A stretch of 64,000 bases of DNA from Alphaproteobacteria bacterium. GTDB taxonomy: Bacteria; Pseudomonadota; Alphaproteobacteria; Rhizobiales; Aestuariivirgaceae. Positions 1 to 8,830 of this stretch are shown in pieces. How positions within the stretch are numbered: the first letter of the stretch is position 1; each line of letters begins with the position of its first letter. The notes under the pieces were generated by a model that saw nothing but the letters and a program-made list of their open reading frames with translations, was not told where the DNA came from and made no database searches. The position numbers were made by a program, and so were the translations under genes. The stretch is taken from assembly GCA_024640405.1 (NCBI GenBank), contig JAHEFB010000015.1, positions 25,622-89,621 on the forward strand, written 5' to 3'.

Positions 1-1131
1 CTTGAGGCGCAGTTCGGCCTCCTGGTTGAGCTTGTCGAGGCGCTTTTGTTCGGTGATGTCGATGGCAATGCCGACCAGGTTTGGTGAATCCTGGCCCGGC
101 GCTTCGGAAAGTTCCGCCCGGGCGCGCAGCCACACCCAGTGACCGTCGCAGTGTTTCATGCGGAATTCCTGATCTATGGCAGGCCGGCCACCCCGCAGCA
201 TGACGTCCACGAGCTGGTCAATCGGGTCATCATCCGGGTGCAGGCGTTCTGCCACCTCGCCATAGGACAGGAACTCTCCCTTGGTCTTGAGGCCGAGAAT
301 GTCATACATGGATTTCGACCAGAATATTCTGCCGCGCGCGATATCCCAGTCCCACAGCCCGCAATGACCGCGGTCCAGCGCCTTGTCCATGCGCTCGGTT
401 GCAACAGCCAGAGTCTGGTCTGCTTCAGCAGCCCGCGACGCCTGCCAGTGGAAGGCAGTGCCCAGCAGCACCAGGACTCCCAAGGTGACGACAAACAGGG
501 TCGCGATCTGGGTCACGTCGGAGCGCCAGTCCTGCAGCACCTGGGCTTTGGGGTGGATAACGGCAATCTGACCCAGATAGGGACTGAGTGATCGCAGCCC
601 GATAAAGACTTCCTCGTTGGCCGGTGTAATCGCCATGATGGGCAGACCAAGTTTTTGCGTGGCACTTAATATGCCTTCCTGACCAAACACCGTGGAGAGG
701 TTTACCCCCTTCAGTCCCAGGTCTTCCGGGTAGCTGGTTTGCACGTAGCCTTTCTCGTCCGCCACCACGAACAGTCTGCCGCGCGTACCGGTGTCTGGCG
801 GCAACACTTCTGCCAGATCTTCCGGCACCAGCGCCCGCACCGTTCTGCCACCGGCAAAGCCGGCTCCCAGCGTCGCGCTCAGATCGCTGGCCGCGGCCCG
901 CAACACCAAAGCTGTGTGTTTGGTGGAGGCGCCGATGGAGCGCTCGCGGCTGGCCGACAGTTGCAGGAACAAGGCCGTGGCCAGGGTCATGAGGAACAAC
1001 AGGATCAGGCCGGTGATCAGGTTGCGCAGGATGCGTTCGGAGATTGCGATTGACGGCACACGTGTCGAGCCAACGCCGACCTTCAGCGCTCGCTCCTTGA
1101 AAAACAACTCGCCAAGTTTTGCCTTGGACAC
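1..1131 (-). CDS. Membrane PAS-domain sensor, N-terminal part (runs off window)
   Basis: Read by translating the minus strand: an open frame of 377 codons that continues beyond base 1. GTG at 1129-1131 is chosen as start because AGGGA lies 8 to 9 bases upstream; the frame is also open to a stop near 1190. A short cytoplasmic N-terminus is followed by a transmembrane segment (about residues 38-58), an extracytoplasmic sensor-like region of about 155 residues, a second transmembrane segment (about 215-237) and a PAS fold (about 255-365) with the typical WDWDI, LHPDD and GIAIDITEQK stretches. The C-terminus is outside the window, so the output could be a histidine kinase or a GGDEF/EAL enzyme. 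A PAS fold followed directly by a coiled linker is typical of sensor kinases. Confident as a PAS sensor, not as a kinase. Confidence 0.8.
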   Translation of the reverse strand, partial: MSKAKLGELFFKERALKVGVGSTRVPSIAISERILRNLITGLILLFLMTLATALFLQLSASRERSIGASTKHTALVLRAAASDLSATLGAGFAGGRTVRALVPEDLAEVLPPDTGTRGRLFVVADEKGYVQTSYPEDLGLKGVNLSTVFGQEGILSATQKLGLPIMAITPANEEVFIGLRSLSPYLGQIAVIHPKAQVLQDWRSDVTQIATLFVVTLGVLVLLGTAFHWQASRAAEADQTLAVATERMDKALDRGHCGLWDWDIARGRIFWSKSMYDILGLKTKGEFLSYGEVAERLHPDDDPIDQLVDVMLRGGRPAIDQEFRMKHCDGHWVWLRARAELSEAPGQDSPNLVGIAIDITEQKRLDKLNQEAELRLK

Positions 1132-1525
1132 CTGATCATCCCTAGTTTGGCCGGCTGCGATGCGCAGCGGCCGTACAGGCAACACCCTTCAAGACTGTGA
1201 TGGTCTGCCGCCCCTGACAGTACTCTCACGTGGGCTGATACACCGCCCCCAAACCCCGTCGAATCATTAAACGCCATTGATTCGAATTCAGGCTGATTTG
1301 GCAAGCTCGAAGGATACTTCCGGACCCGAAACGGCTTTAAAATACATGAAAATCGACAATATTGGGACAAAATTCTTATGTCACACAGCGAAATTTTGGA
1401 AATCAACCAGTTTTTCGGAGAAGTTCAGCTTGCTGGGAAAATAAGTGAAAGCCGGTTGAAAATAATATTTCGGAACCGAAATAATTGTGAAATTTGCCAA
1501 TGAATTCATATGCAGGAGCGGCCCG
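1132..1525. other. Intergenic region, 394 bp, AT-richer
   Basis: This lies between the sensor start (leftward) and the pepN stop. It is clearly AT-richer than its flanks from about 1310 on. Two similar imperfect palindromes are present, TTCCGGACCCGAAA near 1319 and TTCGGAACCGAAA near 1470; their meaning is unknown. A 41-codon plus-strand frame (1378-1503) has no ribosome site and is not called. The right half should hold no promoter for pepN, which enters from the other side; the left half probably holds the sensor promoter. Confidence 0.4.
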
Positions 1526-4180
1526 TCAGGGCTTTTGCGAATCCAGCATCCTGGACACCATTTCCAGCGTGTCGGCTGACAGGTTCTGCTTGTCCCGGAT
1601 GCCGGCGAGTGCTATCCGGGCCCTGGTCTGACGGGGCTGATCCATCAACTGGTAGGACCGGAAAGCCGCTACCATGCGCGCGGCAACCTGCGGATTGCGT
1701 TCATCCAGTTGCGCGACCACTTCGGCCACAAGATCATACCCGTCGCCGGAAGACGTATTGAAGCCGGTCTGGTTCATGCCGGCAAACGTACCGATCAGCG
1801 CACGAACCCGGTTGGGACGGCTAATGCTGAAATCGGCATGCGCCATCAACTCGCGTACGTGGCCTGCTGCGTGTGGTCCGGTGCGCATGGCATGCAGCGA
1901 GAACCACTTGTCGACAACCAAGTGATCGCCGGAAAATTTTTCGTAGAAACTGTCGAGCGCCTGCTCGCGTTCGGCGACATCCAGATCGGCCAGTATGTTG
2001 AGCGGGCCCATCATGTCAGACATGTGTTGCGCCATCTTGAACCGCTGCAGCGCGACTGCCGCAGTCTCGACCGGGTGCGCCGCAGCCAGCAGGGACAGTG
2101 CAGCCCATGCAAGCGCCCGTTGCCCGGCATCTGCAGCGCTTGCAGAGTAGGGGCCGTTCGGCAGGTCTGCGGCAAGCACTTCAAGCTGATCTGCCAATTG
2201 CAACCCGGCAGTCTTGCGGACGTGACGCCGCGCTTCGTGTATCAGGTCCGGATCGACATTGCGGCCCAGCATGTTGGCTATGTCCGCCTCGCCCGGCAAC
2301 GCAAGCATCTGGGCCTTGAAGGCAGGTTCCAGGTCCGCTGACGCAAGGATACCGGCCAGCGCATCGACATATGCACCAACCGGTTCGGGCTCGGTATTGT
2401 CTCCAATCGCTCGCATTGTGGACATGATGATGGACCGCGATAGTGTCTGACCCGCCTCCCAGCGATTGAACGCATCGCTGTCATTTGCCATCAGAAAAAG
2501 CAGTTCGTTATCACTCTGGGCCGTCGTCAGGTTGATCGGAGCGGAAAACCCGCGGTTGATGGACAGGGTCGGGCGGGCCGTCACGCCGGTGAAGGTCCAG
2601 CTCTGTTTGCTGTCACGCAGTTCAATAATACTGTTGTTGACCCGCCCGCCGCTTTTCAGGACAAGCGGTATATCGGCGCCATCCGGACCAATCAGCCCGA
2701 TGGCCAGCGGCATGTGCATATCGGGTTTTTCAGGCTGGCCCGGTGTAGGTGCCAGTGACTGTGAGACATTCAGGGTTGCAGTTGCCGCATGCCTGTCCCA
2801 GTCAAGCCGGGCTTTTACCGACGGTGTGCCTGCATGATTGTACCAGTTGAAAAACTGGCTCAGATCTTGGCCCGAAGCATCTTCCATGCAGGCTGCAAAG
2901 TCTTCCACCGTGGCCGCATCGCCGTCATGTCTGTCGAAATAGATATTCAGCGCCTGTGCGAACTTGTCCGCGCCCAGCAAAGTCTTGAACATGCGCACCA
3001 CTTCGGCGCCTTTTTCATAGACTGTGGCCGTGTAGAAATTGTTGATTTCGATATACGACTGTGGCCGGACCGGATGCGCCAGCGGCCCGGCATCTTCGGG
3101 AAACTGGTGTGATCTCAAGGTACGCACATCCTGTATTCGCTTGACGGCACGCGACCGTATGTCGGAGGTGAACTCCTGGTCCCGAAACACCGTCAGCCCC
3201 TCTTTCAGGCACAGCTGAAACCAGTCACGGCAGGTAATCCGGTTGCCGGTCCAGTTGTGAAAATACTCATGCGCAATAATGGCTTCGATGTTCACGTAGT
3301 CCTGATCGGTGGCGGTGTCCGGACGCGCCAGAATGTATTTGTCATTGAATACATTGAGCCCCTTGTTCTCCATCGCCCCCATGTTGAAGTCCGAAACCGC
3401 AACGATCATGAAAATATCGAGGTCGTATTCCCGGCCAAAGGCGCGTTCATCCCATCCCATGGATGCCTTGAGGCTCTCCATCGCCCAGCCGCAACGGTCC
3501 TGCTTGCCCTGTTCCACGTAGATGCGCAGCTCCACCTTTCGGCCGGACATGGTGGTGAAATGATCCGTTACGCAGGCAAGGTCGCCGGCCACCAGGGCGA
3601 ACAGATAGGCCGGTTTCGGCCACGGGTCCTGCCACACCGCATAATGCCGCCCGCCGTCCAGCGTTCCTGTCTCAGCCGGATTGCCGTTGGCCAGCAACAC
3701 CGGAACGCTTTCCGCATCGGCCTCCAAGCGAACCTGATAGGTCGCCAGAACGTCCGGCCGGTCGAGAAAATAGGTGATGCGGCGGAAACCTTCGGCTTCA
3801 CATTGAGTGCAGTAGATATCGCTGGACCGGTACAACCCTGAAAGTGCGGTATTGGCGTCCGGATTGCACACGGTCTCCACGGTAATCTCGAACGGGCCTT
3901 CGGGAACATCGGCAATAATCAGCTGTTTTTCCGATACCGAATAGCCGTTGTCGCCAATGACCTCGCCGTTGATGGCAACGGATTTGAGTTCCAGTTCCTC
4001 GCCGTCCAGCTTTAACGGCGCCCCGATTGTCTTCGATGCCGGATTTGGCCGTAATTTCAGGGTCGAGACAACACGGGTTGCCGCTGGATTCAGATCGACA
4101 TCCAGCGACACATGGTCAATCAGATAGTCTGACGGCTTGTAGTCTTTCAGGCGAATGGTTGGTGGGGTCTCGGTGCGCAT
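1526..4180 (-). CDS. pepN: Aminopeptidase N (M1 family)
   Basis: Zinc metallopeptidase that removes N-terminal residues from peptides in the cytoplasm. The 884-residue length is normal for bacterial PepN. The substrate-binding GAMEN motif is at residues 268-272 and the zinc site is HEYFH at 304-308 with the third ligand Glu in KEGLT at about 327. The C-terminal helical half is complete and ends SQKP. The ATG at 4180 is preceded by a weak GACGGA. The stop of the upstream FAD dehydrogenase is only 28 bases before this start, so the two may be co-transcribed. Function is confident from conserved motifs and full length. Confidence 0.96.
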   Translation of the reverse strand: MRTETPPTIRLKDYKPSDYLIDHVSLDVDLNPAATRVVSTLKLRPNPASKTIGAPLKLDGEELELKSVAINGEVIGDNGYSVSEKQLIIADVPEGPFEITVETVCNPDANTALSGLYRSSDIYCTQCEAEGFRRITYFLDRPDVLATYQVRLEADAESVPVLLANGNPAETGTLDGGRHYAVWQDPWPKPAYLFALVAGDLACVTDHFTTMSGRKVELRIYVEQGKQDRCGWAMESLKASMGWDERAFGREYDLDIFMIVAVSDFNMGAMENKGLNVFNDKYILARPDTATDQDYVNIEAIIAHEYFHNWTGNRITCRDWFQLCLKEGLTVFRDQEFTSDIRSRAVKRIQDVRTLRSHQFPEDAGPLAHPVRPQSYIEINNFYTATVYEKGAEVVRMFKTLLGADKFAQALNIYFDRHDGDAATVEDFAACMEDASGQDLSQFFNWYNHAGTPSVKARLDWDRHAATATLNVSQSLAPTPGQPEKPDMHMPLAIGLIGPDGADIPLVLKSGGRVNNSIIELRDSKQSWTFTGVTARPTLSINRGFSAPINLTTAQSDNELLFLMANDSDAFNRWEAGQTLSRSIIMSTMRAIGDNTEPEPVGAYVDALAGILASADLEPAFKAQMLALPGEADIANMLGRNVDPDLIHEARRHVRKTAGLQLADQLEVLAADLPNGPYSASAADAGQRALAWAALSLLAAAHPVETAAVALQRFKMAQHMSDMMGPLNILADLDVAEREQALDSFYEKFSGDHLVVDKWFSLHAMRTGPHAAGHVRELMAHADFSISRPNRVRALIGTFAGMNQTGFNTSSGDGYDLVAEVVAQLDERNPQVAARMVAAFRSYQLMDQPRQTRARIALAGIRDKQNLSADTLEMVSRMLDSQKP

Positions 4181-4208
4181 CTTGATCCGTCGGGTTGCTT
4201 GGTTGCGA

Positions 4209-5477
4209 TTACATCTGCCGGTCGATTTGAAACGGTGCAGAGTCGGTATTGCTGCCTTGTTTCGTCATCATGCCGGCAATCATGCGGCCTGTGGTTGGTC
4301 CCCAGCTCAACCCCATGTGACCATGGCCGAATCCATACCACACATTGACCAGTTTTGGAGAAGGCGAAATCACCGGCAGGGAGTCCGGTGTACTCGGCCT
4401 GCGGCCCATCCATTTCGTTTCGGTACCGTTCATGTCCCGCAATTCCGGCAATACACGCTTGGCATAGACATACATCTGGTCCGCCCTGCGCCAGTCCGCA
4501 GGCGCGTCATTGCCGGCGATTTCATCGGATCCGGCAATCTTGATACCGTCATGATGCGGGGTCACGGCGCCGGGTTGTGCCGCATGGGTGACGGCCCGGC
4601 CAATTTTGATGCCCGGGTCCTGCATGATGACATGATAACCGCGCTCTGCTTCCAGCAGCACTTTCGAACCAAGCATTCCGGCCAGTTCATGCGACCACGC
4701 CCCGGCACACACGCACAGGTTTTGAACTGCCTGTTCTCCGGCATTGCGCAGGTACAGCCTTGTGGCGCGGGTGCCGTCCTGATCTATGCGGGTGACTTCA
4801 TCGCAAATTATGCTGCCGCCGTCGCGAACCACCTGTTGCGCCAGGCTTTGCACCATCTGATACGGGTCGGTAATCCGGTGCCAGCCATCCCAGAACACCG
4901 CCTTGTAGATGTCCTTCGTCAGGTCGGGCTCGATCTCACGGGCCTCATCGCCGGTGAGTTCGCGTCCGGCAAAACCGTGTTCGGCGCGAAGCGACCGCCA
5001 GCGGGTATCGCCATAGTACTGCTTTGCGGTGCTGTAAAGGTGCAGGCCGTCATCCATCGCCAGAAGTTCCGGCGCACCTGCATGGGCCAGAATGGTCCGG
5101 TGATCTTCCAGTGCCCGCATGCACATCCGGGCCCGTGACGCGGTAATATTCTTCACCCGGGCAGGTAATGCGTTGCGCCCCACGGCCAGCAGCCACGGCA
5201 GGGCTTTTGGCAGGTGCCGCCAGTTGACGGTGACCGGGCCTTTCGGGTCCAGCAGCCAGCCGGGAATTTTCAACAGCATGCCGGAATGCACCGGCGGCAC
5301 GACGTTTGACACCACAATGCCCCCGGCATTGCCGAAGGACGCCCCTTCGCCGGGAGCCACCTTGTCGATTACCGTGACCGCATAGCCTTCGCGCTGCAGG
5401 AAAATCGCCGTCGACATGCCGATAATGCCGGCGCCGATGATGGTAGCATGCGGTGAGGAGGGGATTGGCTTCGTCAC
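4209..5477 (-). CDS. DadA-like FAD-dependent D-amino acid dehydrogenase
   Basis: DAO-superfamily flavoprotein of 422 residues. The Rossmann FAD motif IIGAGIIG is at about residues 13-20 and is followed by a typical second strand ending VTVID. The C-terminal WMGRRPSTPDSLPVIS and HGHMGLSWGP stretches match D-amino acid dehydrogenases of the DadA/SoxB-like group. Start is placed at GTG 5477 rather than the far upstream ATG at 5591, because the family begins directly before the FAD motif and the longer version would overlap the divergent promoter. It oxidises an amino acid to an imino acid; the substrate is unknown. A RidA-family gene, whose product hydrolyses reactive imines, starts divergently about 100 bp away, which fits an imine-producing role. 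Confidence 0.85.
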   Translation of the reverse strand: MTKPIPSSPHATIIGAGIIGMSTAIFLQREGYAVTVIDKVAPGEGASFGNAGGIVVSNVVPPVHSGMLLKIPGWLLDPKGPVTVNWRHLPKALPWLLAVGRNALPARVKNITASRARMCMRALEDHRTILAHAGAPELLAMDDGLHLYSTAKQYYGDTRWRSLRAEHGFAGRELTGDEAREIEPDLTKDIYKAVFWDGWHRITDPYQMVQSLAQQVVRDGGSIICDEVTRIDQDGTRATRLYLRNAGEQAVQNLCVCAGAWSHELAGMLGSKVLLEAERGYHVIMQDPGIKIGRAVTHAAQPGAVTPHHDGIKIAGSDEIAGNDAPADWRRADQMYVYAKRVLPELRDMNGTETKWMGRRPSTPDSLPVISPSPKLVNVWYGFGHGHMGLSWGPTTGRMIAGMMTKQGSNTDSAPFQIDRQM

Positions 5478-5579
5478 AGTATTCTTTCTGCTTCGGTAAA
5501 ACTTGCTTGTTATGCAGGTTGTTTGTGGAATTAATACACGAATTATCAGGGCCCAGACCCCAATGAGGAGAACCAGCCA

Positions 5580-5996
5580 ATGCCTGTGCACAAACGCATC
5601 AGACCGTTCAATACCAAGGATACCTATCCTGAACAGAATTTGTCCAATGATCTGTCACAGGGTGTGGTGGCGCGCGGCACCATGGTGTTTCTGCGCGGCC
5701 AGGTGGCCCAGGACCTGGACAGCCGAGAGAGCCTGCATGCAGGCGATGCCGCAAAACAGACCGCAAAGACCATGGAAAACATCAAGATGCTGCTGGAAGA
5801 AGCAGGCTCCGAGCTCGCCCACATCTGCCGGATAGTCGTTTATGTGACAGACATCCGCTATCGTGAAGCGGTATACCAGGAAATGGGCAAGTGGCTGGCA
5901 GGGGTGTTTCCCTGCTCGACCGGCCTGGTGGTTCCAGCCCTTGCCCGGCCTGAATGGGTCGTTGAAATCGAGGTTACGGCGGTTATTCCTGACTGA
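5580..5996 (+). CDS. RidA family enamine/imine deaminase
   Basis: 138 residues, the normal size of a RidA (YjgF/YER057c) monomer, which works as a trimer. These proteins hydrolyse reactive enamine/imine intermediates to keto acids and ammonia. The C-terminal ARPEWVVEIEVTAVIPD segment carries the conserved Arg (about residue 123) and Glu of the active-site edge. A strong ribosome site (GAGGAG) precedes ATG 5580. It is the first gene of an apparent operon with the Rieske oxygenase 15 bases downstream and the SnoaL-like gene behind it, and it is divergent from the DadA-like dehydrogenase, whose imine product it could clear. That functional link is inferred. Confidence 0.9.
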   Translation: MPVHKRIRPFNTKDTYPEQNLSNDLSQGVVARGTMVFLRGQVAQDLDSRESLHAGDAAKQTAKTMENIKMLLEEAGSELAHICRIVVYVTDIRYREAVYQEMGKWLAGVFPCSTGLVVPALARPEWVVEIEVTAVIPD

Positions 5997-6011
5997 TGGG
6001 AGAGTGTTCAC

Positions 6012-7175
6012 ATGGCTCTTTTTGACGCTTTGCAGAAACTGAAGGACACGGCTTCAGGCCCGTTTGAACAGGCAACCGGTTCACCACCGGAACTTTATAC
6101 CAGCCCTGATATGCTGGACCTGGAGCTGCGTGAAATATTTGAACGCGAATGGCATTGCCCGGGCCTGGCGGCCGATATTGCCGGACCCGGAGATTATGTG
6201 ACGTTTTCCATTGCCGGCCAGCCGGTGTTCTCAATCCGGCAGAAAGACGGCTCGATCCGCTCGTTCTCCAATGTCTGCCGTCACCGTATGATGCAGTTGC
6301 TGGAAGGTTCGGGGAACACCAGATCCATCGTCTGTCCCTACCATGCCTGGACCTACGGCCACGACGGCACATTGCGCGGCGCACCGCATATGGAAAAGTC
6401 AAAGGGCTTCAGCAAAAAAGACTTCTGCCTGCCTGAGGTCCGCACCGAAATCTGGAACGGCTGGATTTATATCACCCTCAACCAGGATGCGGCACCGGTG
6501 GCAGAGCTGTTGGCCCCGGTCAACGACCTGGTGGCGCAGTACCGGATGGACAAATACGTTCCGTGTGAAACCCAGGACCATGTCTGGCAGACAAACTGGA
6601 AGCTGCTGACCGAAAATTTCATGGAGGGCTATCACCTGCCTGTCGCCCACAAGGCCACTGTCGGCAAGTGGATCGGGCTTGATGATACGGTGTTTCCCGA
6701 TCAGCCGAACCCGCATTTCACCTGGCAGACCTTTACCAAGGGCGAAACGGCAACCTATGGCCGCGCGGCGGATGCCAACGACTATCTGGAAGGCCGCTGG
6801 CGCTACACCACCTTCATGCCCACGGTTTTTCCGGCACACATGTACATTCTCGCGCCCGACCATGTCTGGTATCTCAGCTTGCGGCCAAAAGGCGTTGGTC
6901 AGGTGCATGTCCGCTTTGGCGTGGCGCTGGCACCGGAACGCCTGGCGGCGTTCCCGAGCAAGGAAGCCGCACTGAGAGATCTGGTCACGTTCTTTGATCA
7001 CGTCAACGAGGAGGACCGGTTTGTGGTGGAGGGCATTTACAAGGGCGCCCATGGGGCGCTGGCCCAGGCCGGACCGTTGAGTTTTCTGGAGCGCGAAATC
7101 CACGATTTCCAGAAATACCTGGCGATCAGGCTGTGTCCGGAAAAATCCGGTGCTGCCAAGGTGGCGGCCGAGTAG
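6012..7175 (+). CDS. Rieske 2Fe-2S non-haem iron oxygenase, alpha subunit
   Basis: 387-residue ring-hydroxylating-type oxygenase. Rieske ligands are C89-x-H91 and C108-x2-H111. The mononuclear iron site has the expected ENFMEGYH motif (E205 bridging, H208) with H213, and a late acidic residue in the NEEDRF stretch. Members of this group include aromatic dioxygenases and N-demethylating monooxygenases for betaines (GbcA, stachydrine and carnitine oxygenases). Sequence alone does not settle which. No reductase or beta subunit is next to it. The linked RidA, DadA-like and SnoaL-like genes point to a nitrogen-containing substrate (inference). Gap to the RidA gene is 15 bp, so it is probably translated from the same transcript. 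Confidence 0.9.
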   Translation: MALFDALQKLKDTASGPFEQATGSPPELYTSPDMLDLELREIFEREWHCPGLAADIAGPGDYVTFSIAGQPVFSIRQKDGSIRSFSNVCRHRMMQLLEGSGNTRSIVCPYHAWTYGHDGTLRGAPHMEKSKGFSKKDFCLPEVRTEIWNGWIYITLNQDAAPVAELLAPVNDLVAQYRMDKYVPCETQDHVWQTNWKLLTENFMEGYHLPVAHKATVGKWIGLDDTVFPDQPNPHFTWQTFTKGETATYGRAADANDYLEGRWRYTTFMPTVFPAHMYILAPDHVWYLSLRPKGVGQVHVRFGVALAPERLAAFPSKEAALRDLVTFFDHVNEEDRFVVEGIYKGAHGALAQAGPLSFLEREIHDFQKYLAIRLCPEKSGAAKVAAE

Positions 7176-7186
7176 GAGCCTGACCA

Positions 7187-7954
7187 TTGGAGCCGCAAAG
7201 CAGAAAACACCAGATATGCGCACTGCTCAAAAGCATCGAGACCGGTGATCCGGAACCGGTCGCCGTGGTCAATCAGGCAAAGTACATCCAGCACAATCCC
7301 CAGACGCAGGAAGGTAGCGAAGGCCTGGAAGCCCTGTTCAAGCGGCTGTCCAAAACCTCGCCACGGGTGAACATCGTGCGGGCATTCGAGGACGGCGACT
7401 ATGTGTTTGCCCACACAGAGTATGATTTTGCCAATTCCAATATCGGATTTGAGGTTTTCCGCTATGAAGGCGACCGGGTTGTTGAACACTGGGACAATAT
7501 CCAGCGCAGGCAGGGCCCGAATGCATCCGGCCACACCATGGTCGATGGCCCGGCGCAAGCAAGCGACCAGGCGCTGACGGAAACCAACCGCGAACGCGTC
7601 CGGTCCTTCGTCGATGAGGTCTTGATAAAGCGCAAGCTGGAGAAAATGGGAAACTACCTGGCCGAGGCAGGCTTTACCCAGCACGACCCGATGTTTGGCG
7701 ACGGCCTGTCAGCCTATCGCCAGGCCCTGGAAGCCCGCTGCGGTGAAGGCTTCGCCATCACCTACCACCGTACCCACCGGGTGCTGGCCGAAGGCAGTTT
7801 CGTCCTTGTGGTAAGCGAAGGCTCGCGCGACGGCGTCCATACCTCGTTCTACGATCTCTTCCGCATAGATGGCGGCAGGCTGGCAGAGCGCTGGAACACC
7901 GTCGAGGCGATACCCCCGCGCAGCGAATGGAAGAACGACAACGGCAAGTTTTGA
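7187..7954 (+). CDS. Tandem SnoaL-like (NTF2-fold) protein
   Basis: 255 residues made of two related halves of about 125 residues. Each contains the SnoaL-like pattern of an N-terminal helix pair, a QHNP or QHDP motif (about residues 34-37 and 166-169), and a C-terminal strand ending in EHWD or ERWN. Single-domain relatives are predicted cyclases, hydrolases or nuclear-transport-factor-2-like proteins. The tandem form may be a covalent dimer. Start is TTG 7187 with GGAG upstream; no ATG is available near the beginning of the fold. It is the third gene of the RidA-Rieske operon (11 bases after the oxygenase stop), so it may process the oxygenase product. The exact reaction is unknown. Confidence 0.8.
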   Translation: MEPQSRKHQICALLKSIETGDPEPVAVVNQAKYIQHNPQTQEGSEGLEALFKRLSKTSPRVNIVRAFEDGDYVFAHTEYDFANSNIGFEVFRYEGDRVVEHWDNIQRRQGPNASGHTMVDGPAQASDQALTETNRERVRSFVDEVLIKRKLEKMGNYLAEAGFTQHDPMFGDGLSAYRQALEARCGEGFAITYHRTHRVLAEGSFVLVVSEGSRDGVHTSFYDLFRIDGGRLAERWNTVEAIPPRSEWKNDNGKF

Positions 7955-8159
7955 GGGTGGTTGCAACCCTTTCGGTGACGGCAAAGAAAAACCATCGCAG
8001 GCGTCGGTATTGGTGCCAGCCCATGGCTGCCATTCGTTGGTGGCACAGCGAATAGCAGGAGCGAGTTCAAAGTGTGGAGTGCTGCACTATGCATAACTCT
8101 CAGCTTTCGAAATGGCGTAGTATCGGCTCGCCTAAATCTTCTGAGCAGTGAAACCGAAA

Positions 8160-8612
8160 TCACCGCCTGGAATACTCGTCCATGAGCGCCTGTAGCTCTT
8201 CAAGAGACTCTGGATATCGAGCAAAACTATGAACGGCGGGAATGCTTGCCCAAGGTATTTTTTCGTCTGTCATCAATTCAACGAATGGCTCAAACAAAGC
8301 GGCTTCGCTGAGCACCGATGTGCGCAGGTTGATCCGCTGATCTGCTCCTGCGATTTTAGTGAAGACGAAATTCAAGCATGATTTGCAAAAGTAATGCGTT
8401 CGCCCGCTTGAGGCGAGACCGCCTGTGATCAGTTCCCCCGTGTAGGAAAAACCGTCAATCGGGAACATCGCGGTTAGTGAAAACGCGCTTGCTGATAGTT
8501 TCTGACAGTCGCGACAATGGCACGCCATAGTCAGAAGCGGTGATGCAGTCGCTTTGACCTGCACTGATCCACAAAGGCAGGCACCCTTCAGGGGAGGTTC
8601 AGGAAGTACCAT
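8160..8612 (-). CDS. GFA family protein (CENP-V/GFA zinc fold)
   Basis: 150 residues with the seven-cysteine GFA pattern: C12-x-C14 (ACLCGS), C31-x-C33-x2-C36 (CHCRDC) and C76-x2-C79 (CKSC). This fold was named for glutathione-dependent formaldehyde activation, but most members have no proven substrate; many bind zinc and probably act on S-hydroxymethyl-glutathione-like adducts. The ATG at 8612 gives a complete fold. It stands alone, with about 200 bp on each side, and its neighbours do not indicate a pathway. Confidence 0.88.
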   Translation of the reverse strand: MVLPEPPLKGACLCGSVQVKATASPLLTMACHCRDCQKLSASAFSLTAMFPIDGFSYTGELITGGLASSGRTHYFCKSCLNFVFTKIAGADQRINLRTSVLSEAALFEPFVELMTDEKIPWASIPAVHSFARYPESLEELQALMDEYSRR

Positions 8613-8730
8613 CGGAAGACTTGCAATGTTGGTAATTGCTGAAGGATAGCAGACATCTGAGGTGGAGAGCCAGATGGCAGCAATGTCCGCACTGCCGTTG
8701 ATGCAGTTCGCAACGAAAGCCCGATTCTCA

Positions 8731-8830
8731 CCCCATCTTGCCGCCTGACTGTTGCATCAGTACCGCTTCATGCGCAGGCGGATGGTTTGGAGCATGGGTT
8801 GCTACGCCTCATGTAGCCCGGATTCCCGCC
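8731..8830 (-). pseudogene. Remnant of an NADH:flavin oxidoreductase (FadH-type) gene
   Basis: A 100-bp block aligns without gaps to bases 10629-10728, inside the FadH-like gene, at 79 of 100 positions by my count. In the matching frame it still reads NHPPAHEAVLMQQSGGKMG where the intact gene reads NHPPAHEVVLMQRSGGKMG, and most changes are at third codon positions. Similarity stops abruptly at both ends. The left part of the block doubles as the last nine codons and stop of the ankyrin gene in another frame. It is a scrap of a homologous gene, probably a diverged one rather than a recent copy. Confidence 0.8.

Noticed and set aside
1378-1503. 41-codon plus-strand frame between the sensor and pepN genes
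   Set aside because: No ribosome site, AT-rich composition and no recognisable motif; probably chance.
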